Assembly: GCA_965205525.1 (NCBI GenBank)
Contig: OZ242171.1
Location: 1,426,001 to 1,490,000, forward strand
Origin: G965205525 sp965205525
Lineage (GTDB): Bacteria; Pseudomonadota; Gammaproteobacteria; JABABF01
DNA: 64,000 bases
Direction of reading: 5' to 3'
Made by a program: the position numbers and the translations under genes. The notes under the pieces were generated by a model. The model worked only from the letters and a program-made list of their open reading frames with translations, did not search any database and was not told where the DNA came from. How positions within the stretch are numbered: position 1 is the first letter of the stretch; each line of letters starts with the position of its first letter. Shown piece by piece: positions 1 through 8,200 of the stretch.

Positions 1-2
1 GC

Positions 3-815
3 CAGACGGTGCGCCATCGCCCGGAGGCAACGCCGCCTTTTACGGTGCAGCTGTGCAACCCCAGCCTGCTGGCGGAGCGCACCGGCATCACGACAATCGC
101 CGATTTCCGGCGGCGGGACTTGGCGGCGGGGGGACAGGGAGCGCCGCTGGCACCCGCCTTTCACCGGGCCGCCTTCGCTGTCCCCGGGCAGACCCGGCTG
201 GTGCTCAATATCGGCGGCATCGCCAATCTCACCGTAATCGGCAGCAGCGGAAGTGCCGCCGGCTTTGATACCGGCCCCGGCAACCTGCTCTTAGATGCCT
301 GGTGCCTAAAGCACTGGGACACACCCTTTGACCGGGACGGAGAGCGGGCAGGAGCGGGACAGGTGCTGCCGGCACTCCTGGAAAGACTGATGGCGCACCC
401 CTTCCTGGCCCTGCCGCCCCCCAAGAGCACCGGGCGGGAGGACTTCACCCTGCCCTGGCTGCAGAGCTGCCTGGGAGAGAAAGAGCGAGCCGCCCCCGAG
501 GATGTGCAGGCCAGCGCAGCGGAGTTCACGGCCCGCAGCATCGCCGAGGCAGCCCTCGCCCATGGCAATGGAGCGGAAGAAGTCTTTGTCTGCGGCGGCG
601 GCGCCTGCAACCCCGACCTGATGGCCCGCCTCAGGAGGCTCTTGCCAGACTGCAGGATCGCAAGCACAGATGTCCTCGGCATCCCCCCCCGGCAGGTGGA
701 GGCAGCGGCCTTTGCCTGGCTCGCCTGGCAGACATTGGAAGGCCGAGCAGGAAATCTTCCCGCCGTGACCGGTGCCGCCGGAGAGCGGCTTTTGGGAGGA
801 ATCTATCCGGCCTGA
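3..815 (+). CDS. anmK: anhydro-N-acetylmuramic acid kinase, 5' end outside window
   Basis: AnmK hydrolyses and phosphorylates 1,6-anhydro-MurNAc released during peptidoglycan turnover, giving MurNAc-6-phosphate in the cytoplasm. The reading frame is open from base 3 and enters in mid-protein with the family stretch GQTVRHRP, followed by NPSLLAERTGI, DFRRRDLAAGGQGAPL and the ATPase-type segment NIGGIANLT; FDTGPGN and CGGGACN follow. About 270 of the usual ~370 residues are present, so the start codon and N-terminal domain lie upstream of the window. The gene converges on erpA with a 17-base gap. A MupP/Gph-type phosphatase at 54110 could act on its product. Identification is firm. Confidence 0.95.
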   Translation, partial: QTVRHRPEATPPFTVQLCNPSLLAERTGITTIADFRRRDLAAGGQGAPLAPAFHRAAFAVPGQTRLVLNIGGIANLTVIGSSGSAAGFDTGPGNLLLDAWCLKHWDTPFDRDGERAGAGQVLPALLERLMAHPFLALPPPKSTGREDFTLPWLQSCLGEKERAAPEDVQASAAEFTARSIAEAALAHGNGAEEVFVCGGGACNPDLMARLRRLLPDCRIASTDVLGIPPRQVEAAAFAWLAWQTLEGRAGNLPAVTGAAGERLLGGIYPA

Positions 816-832
816 GAAAGCAAGGCCGAGTG

Positions 833-1192
833 TCAGTCCATAGAGAAGGAAGAGCCGCAGCCGCAGGTATTGGTGGCATTGGGGTTGTTGACTACAAAAC
901 GGGAGCCCTGCAAGCCCTCCTCGTAATCCACTTCAGCGCCCGCCAAATAGGGATAGCTCATCGCATCCACCAGGAGGGCAACATCACCGCATTTCACCAT
1001 CGTGTCGTCCTCCGACACCACCTCGTCAAAGGTAAAGCCGTACTGAAACCCGGAGCAGCCGCCGCCGGTAATAAATACCCTCAGCTTCAGCTCCCGGTTG
1101 CCCTCTTCTTCCAGCAGATAATTGGCGCGCGCCGCAGCCCTCTCTGTGAAAGCCACGGAGGATGCGCTGATTTGCGGGGAAGTGTCTGTCAT
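833..1192 (-). CDS. erpA: iron-sulfur cluster insertion protein ErpA
   Basis: A-type carrier that hands Fe-S clusters to apoproteins, including isoprenoid-pathway enzymes. The ATG at 1192 gives 119 residues, close to the family length. The three cluster-binding cysteines are in their expected places: C46 in GGGCSGFQYGF, and C110 and C112 in TCGCGSSF. The frame stays open upstream to 1264, but that extension lacks family similarity and lies in the untranslated leader. The same leader plus the first codons is duplicated at 4760-4890. erpA-anmK and hemJ-argC are close neighbours in Pseudomonas-like genomes; here the accessory island separates erpA from argC. Confidence 0.96.
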   Translation of the reverse strand: MTDTSPQISASSVAFTERAAARANYLLEEEGNRELKLRVFITGGGCSGFQYGFTFDEVVSEDDTMVKCGDVALLVDAMSYPYLAGAEVDYEEGLQGSRFVVNNPNATNTCGCGSSFSMD

Positions 1193-1253
1193 TTTCCGTT
1201 TTGCCTGGCAACGACTATGCCCGGAGAAAGCCAAGTTATGGCCGCACCCCCGA
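1127..1253. repeat. direct repeat, copy A: erpA leader and first codons
   Basis: This stretch, from about codon 22 of erpA through its upstream leader, recurs in the same orientation at 4760-4890 with scattered substitutions. Similarity stops just after the shared gccgcacc near 1250 and 4886. Copy A belongs to the intact gene. Confidence 0.85.
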
Positions 1254-1396
1254 GGAAAGAGCATTCTATCCTACAAAGCGACATTTGCCGACATGAAGAA
1301 AGGCGGCAGGCAGCGACAGCGGGGCCAGACCCGGGTGTGCCCCAAGAGAGCTTGACATTCTTCGGACGGCGGAACAGAGATCTTCCTCAGTGTCTG

Positions 1397-2398
1397 CCAT
1401 CGGATAGGTCAGCGGAGCAGCAGCGTGCCGCTCGCGTTATCAATCATCCAAATTTAGATCGGCAATGCCGGCTTCGAGCAGCATAGTGGCAAACTTCAAG
1501 CCATTGATTAACTCGATATTGTTTTCCCTTGCGTCTTTGATGGCTTCTTCCGAGTATTCCTCGGCGGATGAAATCACCCAGCCGATCTGTGCACCGGTTT
1601 CATCCTGCGATTCTTGTTTTTGGCCGATGATGTAGGCGATGTACTCTGTATACCATTTGATCAGGAGCTCGAATTTTTTTGGATTGAGGTCATTTCAAAT
1701 ACGGTCGAGCATTTCCTGTGCCGTTGCTCGCTTGACACTGCATTCAAGCCTGTTGATTTTCCGCGTGACCCATCGTGGCGCTATCATGCTCTTGGCTAGG
1801 CTGGCATCAGCATACTTGCTGCGTTCCATGTTGACAGCAATTGGCTCCACCTCTCGGAAAAACCCCAAATCGGTATTGACATTATCACCCTTGTCACCCT
1901 TGCATAAACGCCCATTATCATTTACCCAAAGACGCTCGCCATCTTCGCTTTTTGGCGGCAGGCGGCGGGCTGCATCCAGTTCGGCCGGAATCAGTGGCCG
2001 GTCGGTCAATAGTTGGTACACCGAAAACAATCTGCCCTTGAGTGGGACGACTACCCAGTCGCCTTTCTTCATGCCGCAAATAAAATGCTCCAAGGAGTTA
2101 TACTGCCACTTTAGCCATAATGATTTATCAAAGCCTGATTTATTTTTAAAATACTCTTTAAATGCCTGCCGCGCATCTTTCTCGTTATTGGCATCAGACA
2201 CGACTTTGACTAATGCTGCATCGGCAGATCCCGAAAAGCCGATTGATAGAATATTATTCTCAATCAGCGGATACGAGATCGATTCATCTCGTTTTATATA
2301 ATGGTGCCAAAATTTCATAAGCTATCTCGTAGTTGCCAAGTGTAGCCTAGAGTATCCCGCTATACTTCCACACGGGTTTGATAGTTCCTCCATTATAC
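1397..2398. repeat. direct repeat, copy A: Mrr-like nuclease gene and flanks
   Basis: The segment from about 1397 (cggataggtcagcgg and following) through the nuclease gene and about 80 bases of its upstream region recurs at 3473-4666. The copies align along their whole length except for two in-frame deletions in this copy. The upstream regions (around 2320-2395 and 4590-4660) are also alike, so promoter and gene were copied together. Confidence 0.85.
1440..2318 (-). pseudogene. Mrr-like restriction nuclease, copy lacking its catalytic core
   Basis: Degenerate paralogue of the gene at 3520-4587. The N-terminal ~200 residues are intact and start identically at 2318. An in-frame TGA then stands at 1695-1697, after which the same frame continues to the family C-terminus and a stop at 1440. 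Two in-frame deletions are visible against the intact copy: about 19 residues (191-209 of the intact protein) and about 55 residues (234-288). The latter removes the whole PD-(D/E)XK core, including GDADI and VQAK. It could still make a 207-residue protein with only the N-terminal domain, but no nuclease. Whether that fragment has a role is unknown. Confidence 0.8.
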
Positions 2399-2416
2399 CT
2401 GCTCTCTGAGGCTTAA

Positions 2417-3304
2417 ATGATGAAAGAAGAAACAAAGGCTGACCAGCAAGCAAAAGATTCCCTCCGTGAATTAGTCCAACACGTTTTTGATCACATAAAT
2501 GATCCTAAAAACATATCCTATGAAGAGTTAGCTGGGCGTATTGGGAGAAAGAATAAACATGGTCAGCCTCATGCTCATGGCATAGGCAATGTGCTTGCAA
2601 AAATGGGGCATCTTGTTGAACGCATTAGTGGAAAATGGAGCGGGTGGAATGAAAAGATCCCCGACATACAAAGTTTAGTTGTTAAAAAAGGTACGGACTT
2701 GCCACTTGATGGCATTGAAGAGTTTTGGCCGGATTATCCTACACTCAATAAAAAAGAGAAACGGAATCAGGTGCAGGCGGAATATAAAAGGATTAAAGAG
2801 TTTGGGAGCCGTTGGAACCACGTACTTGCCGCTTTAGATATTCCTCCTATTGAAGAAAGTGACAATCAGGGAGTTATCCCGTCTAAAATTGGTGGGGGAG
2901 GGGAATCACCGGAACATAAGGCGTTAAAAATATATGTTCGTGATAATCCTGATCTGATCATTAAAGGTGTTGCGCCTGAACCAGAACCAGTTGTAGAGTA
3001 CCCCTTTCCTTCTTGTGACAGAGTAGACGTTCTTTTTAAGTACTCAGACCAATGGATTGCTGTAGAAGTGAAATCTAGAATTTCAGATAGTATTGATTGT
3101 GAACGAGGCATATATCAATGCGTTAAGTATCGCGCCCTCCTTGAAGCAATGAAGAAAGATAGTGAGTATGATGTGCCTGAAAAGATACAGGTTGTTTTGC
3201 TGTTGGAGAATCACCTGCCAAAAAAACTTAAGCCCAAAGCAGAGCGTTTGAATATCAAAGTAATTGAAGGCATTAAAGTTCCAAAGGAAAAGTCGGGGAA
3301 GTAA
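2417..3304 (+). CDS. two-domain protein with C-terminal PD-(D/E)XK nuclease-like domain
   Basis: I do not recognise a named family. The 295-residue protein starts at one of two adjacent ATGs (2417 or 2420), with GAGG a few bases upstream. Residues ~15-80 look like a small helical or winged-helix module (ISYEELAGRIGR). Residues ~100-145 are a charged helical segment. Residues ~160-275 carry a nuclease-like core: E166 in a leading helix, D204 in RVDVLF, E217 and K219 in AVEVKS, then helix GIYQCVKYRALL. This D...ExK layout is typical of PD-(D/E)XK enzymes. It is on the opposite strand to both Mrr-like copies that flank it and is clearly AT-richer than the housekeeping genes. A defence or mobile-DNA role is inferred only. 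Confidence 0.7.
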   Translation: MMKEETKADQQAKDSLRELVQHVFDHINDPKNISYEELAGRIGRKNKHGQPHAHGIGNVLAKMGHLVERISGKWSGWNEKIPDIQSLVVKKGTDLPLDGIEEFWPDYPTLNKKEKRNQVQAEYKRIKEFGSRWNHVLAALDIPPIEESDNQGVIPSKIGGGGESPEHKALKIYVRDNPDLIIKGVAPEPEPVVEYPFPSCDRVDVLFKYSDQWIAVEVKSRISDSIDCERGIYQCVKYRALLEAMKKDSEYDVPEKIQVVLLLENHLPKKLKPKAERLNIKVIEGIKVPKEKSGK

Positions 3305-3472
3305 AGAGGCACCGCATCTCAAAAGTTCATATAGAATTTTCCGGGTTCAGGAAATTCAAGGAGATATTATTCCTTAACTGGACTGTCACATCTATTGAAC
3401 CACTTCAGTTGTCCCTCGCCGGGCTGATGGCAGCTTACACGCTATTCGGGCTGTGGCTGCTGTCTACGCTGG
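3305..3472. other. intergenic stretch with no recognised gene
   Basis: Between the two-domain nuclease gene and repeat copy B I see no family match. From about 3409 to 3483 the + strand encodes a short hydrophobic run (SLAGLMAAYTLFGLWLLS) ending in a stop. It may be a scrap of a membrane protein, but it has no convincing start and is not called as a gene. Confidence 0.4.
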
Positions 3473-4666
3473 CCACCGGATAGGTCAGCGGAGCAGCAGC
3501 GTACCGCTCGCGCTATCAATCACCCAATATCTAGATTGGCAATGCCGGCTTCGAGCAGCATAGTGGCAAACTTCAAGCCATTGATTAGCTCGATATTGTT
3601 TCCCCTTGCGTTTTTGATGGCTTCTTCCGAGTATTTGTCGGCGGATGAAATCACCCAGCCGATCTGTGTACCGGTTTCATCCTGCGCTTCTTGTTTTTGG
3701 CTGATGTAGGCGATGTACTCTGTTATTTGTTCAACCGCCCACCCATCGGCTTCACCTTCATAATGTTTGGCCTGCACATAGATCGTGGTTCTGAGTGGCT
3801 TGAAGTGGGCCACTATATCCGCATCGCCGGATTTACCCGATTCATTCTTGGCCGGGATGTAAGCATTAGTTGCACCGATGCGCTCAAAATACCATTTGAT
3901 CAGGTGCTCGAATTTATCCGGATTGAGATCAGTGCGAATACTTTTGAGCACTCTCTGCGCCGAGTCGCTGATTATATCCTCGTATAGATTGATTGGGCTG
4001 TTATTTTTCTTACCGTTGATTGCTCGTTCGATACTATCGCAAAGATCTTTGATTTCCAGCGTAGTCTGTCGCGCTTTCATGCGCGAGGTCAGTCTGGCAT
4101 CAGCATACTTGCTGCGTTCCATGTTGACAGCAATCGGCTCCACCTCTCGGAAAAATCCCAAATCAATAATATTGGCATTGTCACCCTCGCATAAATGTCC
4201 ATCATCATTTATACGAATAGGCTTGCCATCTCCGCCTATTTTCCGCAGGAGGTCTGCATCTAATTCAGCCGGAATCAGCGGCTGGTCGGTCAATAGTTTG
4301 TACACTGAAAACAAGCCGCCCTGGAGTGGGACGACTACCCAGTCGTCTTTCCTCATGCTGTAAATAAAATGCCACAAGTGGTTATACCGTCCTAATGATT
4401 TATCAAAGTCTGGGTTATTTTTAAAAGCCTCTTCATATGCCTGCCACGCACCCTTGTTGGCATTAGACACGGCTTTGACAAATTCTGCGTTGGCAAATGC
4501 CGAAAAGCCGATTGATAGAATATTATTCTTAATCAGCGGATACGAGATCGATTTATGATGTGTTATACGGTGTTGCCAAATATTCATAAGCTATCTCGTA
4601 GTTGCCAAGTGTAGTCTAGAGTATCCCGCTGCGCTTCCACACGGGCTTGATAGTGCCTCCATTCTA
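3473..4666. repeat. direct repeat, copy B: Mrr-like nuclease gene and flanks
   Basis: Second copy of the repeat whose first copy lies at 1397-2398, in the same orientation. It contains the undeleted gene 3520-4587 and the shared upstream stretch up to about 4660, where it runs into an IS3 transposase remnant. Confidence 0.85.
3520..4587 (-). CDS. restriction endonuclease with Mrr-like C-terminal domain
   Basis: Probable type IV-like restriction enzyme of 355 residues. Residues 1-~150 form an N-terminal domain with the hydrophobic core DDWVVVPLQGGLFSVYKL, possibly a PUA/EVE-like reader of modified DNA; that assignment is inference. Residues ~225-345 are Mrr-like: FEHLIKWYFERIG (226-238), D255/D257 in GDADI, and VQAK with K274, followed by IGWVISSADKYSEEA. 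The D...QAK arrangement is the usual catalytic signature of Mrr nucleases. The start at 4587 is shared with the deleted copy at 2318. No partner methylase is adjacent, which fits a type IV enzyme. Codon use is AT-richer than that of the core genes. Confidence 0.75.
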   Translation of the reverse strand: MNIWQHRITHHKSISYPLIKNNILSIGFSAFANAEFVKAVSNANKGAWQAYEEAFKNNPDFDKSLGRYNHLWHFIYSMRKDDWVVVPLQGGLFSVYKLLTDQPLIPAELDADLLRKIGGDGKPIRINDDGHLCEGDNANIIDLGFFREVEPIAVNMERSKYADARLTSRMKARQTTLEIKDLCDSIERAINGKKNNSPINLYEDIISDSAQRVLKSIRTDLNPDKFEHLIKWYFERIGATNAYIPAKNESGKSGDADIVAHFKPLRTTIYVQAKHYEGEADGWAVEQITEYIAYISQKQEAQDETGTQIGWVISSADKYSEEAIKNARGNNIELINGLKFATMLLEAGIANLDIG

Positions 4667-4759
4667 TCTTCTATCTGCTCTTTCTTCAAACTCGCAAAAA
4701 CTCTCTGCCACCGCATTGTCCCAGCAGTCGCCCTTGCGGCTCATGCTGCCAACCAGGCT
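4664..4759 (-). pseudogene. IS3-family transposase (OrfB) C-terminal remnant
   Basis: On the minus strand this stretch encodes MSRKGDCWDNAVAESF, a very conserved block of IS3-family OrfB transposases that includes the third catalytic acidic residue (E of AES). Only about 30 codons remain before a stop at 4664, and the upstream side runs directly into the duplicated erpA fragment. No IS ends are recognisable. The position at the junction of two duplicated segments suggests that IS3 activity took part in the rearrangement. Confidence 0.8.
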
Positions 4760-4890
4760 TGGCGCGCACCGTGGCCCTCTCTGTGAAAGCCACGGAGGGT
4801 GCGCTGATTTGCAGGGAAGTTTCTGCCATTTTCCGTTTTGCCTGGCAACGGCTATGCCCGGAGAAAGCCAAGTTATGGCCGCACCTCCAA
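4760..4890 (-). pseudogene. truncated duplicate of erpA 5' end with its leader
   Basis: Second copy of the erpA leader and first ~23 codons. The ATG corresponds to 4829 and is followed by codons for AETSLQISAPSVAFTERA, after which the frame breaks into the IS3 remnant at 4759. None of the cysteine motifs is present, so it cannot be functional. It may retain the erpA promoter, directed towards the Mrr-like gene. Confidence 0.85.
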
Positions 4891-5209
4891 GAGGGCTTGG
4901 TTCTTGATCATCTGGTCTTTCAGACCGTTGCGATCAATCATCAGGAGGACGGTCAGCTTGTCCGCTGCGGGCGCGCGAAACAGCTGCCCCACCGTCTTGA
5001 TCATGGTGAAAGTCTTACCGCTGCCTAGGTGTGCCAGACGAGGCTGCAGGTGCGCCCGGGATCAAGGGCGCAGCTGACGGTCGCCCCCACCGCGCCGGTT
5101 TGGTGCTGGCGCAGGGTTATTTGTTCAGCTCCTCATCTCTCTCGGCAAAGACGATGTGGCCCTTCAGGAAGGCGAGCACCTGCGGGGTGGAGCAGAGAAC
5201 CATCACGAA
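4891..5209 (-). pseudogene. type I restriction subunit HsdR remnant
   Basis: Three short blocks in different frames on the minus strand match the order of motifs in HsdR: HIVFAERDEELNK (ending at a stop near 5123), then LRQHQTGAV with ALDPGRT and LVWHT, then the Walker A block GSGKTFTMIKT and TVLLMIDRNGLKDQM. At least two frameshifts separate them. The remnant covers only the nuclease-helicase junction and first helicase motifs, and begins immediately after the STAND gene stop. Together with the hsdM remnant at 16727-16868 it marks the footprint of a lost type I system. Confidence 0.75.
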
Positions 5210-8200
5210 CTACCTGTAAATCTCCTCCAAGCGATGGGTGAGTTGCCGTGCCTTTGGCCAGCCTGCTTCAACGAACAAGTCTAGAACCCTTAGTAGCTCG
5301 ACGAAACAATCGGATTCCTTGCCGTCTGTGCTCTGAAAAATGTCGCGGTGGTCAGCAAGTGCCCGCTGAATAAGCTCCACCACTTCCTCCATGGCTAGTG
5401 ATTCATACTGATATCCATCTTCGGAACTCGAAGTGATGGTGCTTGCGGCGGTCAGGAAGATTTCACGCGGCGAGCACGGGAGTAAATGGTGGAGGGTTTC
5501 GACCACTCGATGGACGATGTGAAGTGCAAGCTCCTCAGCCAATGCTTGGAAAAGGTCGGCGGATTCAGTCCAAAACCGCTGCTGCTGCGGTTTGGTCAGG
5601 TGGGCTTCTTCCTTGTTTTGCTTGTCTGCAAAAGTGCCGCTGGCGAAATAGAGTTGCATCGCAATGCCATCCACCAATTGCAAGGTTCGATCGATGGCCT
5701 CCTCAGTGCTTTCTACCTTATCGGAATGACCAGCAGCACGAAGTGATCGCCAACATTCTCTGTGTTGCTGGAGCTTTGCCTGCGCTGCGGGCAGCAGCTT
5801 TCCAAAGAATCCCCAGGTGCGTTTCCGAGCAGTCTCTTCGACATCCACAATCTGCACGGCATCGCCGGCAGTTAGCCAGGAGCGACAGGAGTCCAGTTGA
5901 GCGCGGAGTGCCTGGCTGGCATGTTGCTGGTCACATTCGGCGATGAGGCCATCAATGTAGGACTCGCTCTCTGCGTCACCTGTTCGCAGGAAGTGGAACA
6001 AGTGTGCATGAGCCAACGACTTGTGAATATGGTGTTCCTCAGGCGCGCTTCGCCTGGCGCGCTTGGCGATTCGAGTTAGCCGCGGCTTCACTTCATCTGC
6101 GGACTGAACCCACAAGCCGTTGAGTGACAGCAGGACTTCATTTAGAACAAAGAAACTCTGCTCATAGCAAATAAAGCAGTCTATGAGCTGCCACATGATG
6201 TCCGGTGCTAACTTCTCCAACACCACAAGCTGACGGCCCAATTCGAATCGCACAGGATGTGACTTATCCCTGCACAGCCTTAGCAGAGCGGCGGTGATCG
6301 CCGGGTCAGACTTCCCGAAACTTTTGACAAAGAATAGTAGCCCTCTAGCAGCATCGACACGCGGTGCAGGCCAGCTGTAACTCAGCCAGCGACCTTCCTT
6401 GGCATCTTCGTTTTCAGACGGCTTGGGTAACGGATCACTGGAAGCTTTCAGTAAAATGCGGCGCACCGTTTCCCATCGTTCATTCGTTGCAGGCCAATCC
6501 GCATGGCGAACAATACTTTCGCACGCGCTGACGAGGTGTCCCCACAGCTCACCAGTCATTTCGTGGTGCTCTGGGCGATACTGGCGCACTGCGCGTTCAC
6601 ACTGCCCCACGACCGGCCAATGCTGCTCAATTGTGCCCACGGTAACTTTGCCGCCGTCCCGCTCAAGGAGAGGATTGAGCTCCTCTCGCAGCCGAAAAAG
6701 CTCCGCGTTCACCGGGTCTTTCAAACTAACGCCGCGCTGCTCTAGCAATTCCTCGTCGGAAGGCTTATGCCAGGTGGTACGGATGCCCTCAGGTTCACTA
6801 TTCACCGGGAGGGGCCTTTGCTCCGCGCGCTGCAATTGCAACGCCCGGACGACGGACGAGACGATGTCGGCTTCATCCAATGCGCCAAGCAGCTTGTTCT
6901 GAGCATCCTCCAGCCAACTCGGCATCGGTTCGCGGGGTTCGTCTTGGAGGAATCGGGCAGTTTGAGGCAGATCGAGAATTAACTTTTCCAGTCGTTCGCG
7001 CAGCGAAGCATCACCAGCCTTGTGTAGCGCGGCGAAAAGCAATGTCCCTCCGTAGCAATAGTCGGGGTGGGTCAGGAAGAGTGACTCTGCCAGCACCGGC
7101 TCAAGCTCCCGGCCAAGCGTAGCTGGATGATTCGCCCCCGCCTTCAAGAAAGCTCCCCACATTAGCGATGTGCGATTTCGAGCGGCGAAATGGTCGAGCG
7201 CGGTGCACAATCGCTCAGCATCATCAGCGGCGGCCCATTCATCGAGCAGCGTCTCAAATTGCGAAAGGATGCGGTACTCGTTGTGCTCGTTGTGCTCGTA
7301 GTCCCGGTCCCCGATAGACTCGTAGTCCTCGACGAGTTCACATTTGATCCTGCGAAAGCGAATCGTCGCCACGACACTCTCGCCCGATTCACGCGGCTCG
7401 CCGTGACGTCGCACGGCTGCATTCAATGCAATGCATGCGAGATCCGTCATCAAGCCAGCGTTCGTACCGCTCCTGCTTTGGTAATACTCTGCTAGGGAAT
7501 AATGGATACTTTTCCATTTATCGCTGCTCTGCATCCGCATCCGCATGATGGCACCCCCAAAGTTTTCCCATTCACCCGAAGTTGGCTCCGTCGAAAAAGC
7601 CGCGTCGAAAAGGCTCAAAACCACGGCGTCGCCTTTGCTGCCGAGATGCTCGAGCTGGTGAGAAAAATCGAAAAGGTCACTGTGCGGGAAATGGGCCAGC
7701 CGTTGAGGAGTGAGGAGCGAACATAGCGCAGCCTCGCTCTCGGGAATCGCGACCTTGAGCGTCCTGCAAACCGACTCAATCGCAGTACGCGCCGCGTATC
7801 GCAAGCCCTTCGAAACATCCTTCGCGACATGATGCGCCAGCACTCCCCGCGCAGCCGAGTTGAGATCGCGCAACTGGGCTGTGTCGAAGCTGCCGCTGAC
7901 CCCATTGAGCCGTGCGAGGATCTGGACGAGGGGTATTTCCAGCGAAGGACGGCCTGGGAGGAGTGCGGACAACTTCACGGCAAAGACGCACCACGCACCA
8001 GCACCAGCGCAAATCGCCGCGTCATCTGCATCCTGCAACCCAGAAGTCATGTGCCGGAGAGCTTTCTCCGCAGGCGAATCTTCGCTCATCGATTGCTGAA
8101 CCTCTGCAAAGAGCGGGTTCAAATCAGTGAGTGTATCCACCCGTCTTGCTGCTAGTATCGGCGCGAGAATCCGGGTGATTCCGTACAACTCCACGATGCT

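Noticed and set aside
161..682. Long open frames on the opposite strand of anmK
   Set aside because: High-GC shadow frames of anmK; no start signal and composition mirrors the real gene.
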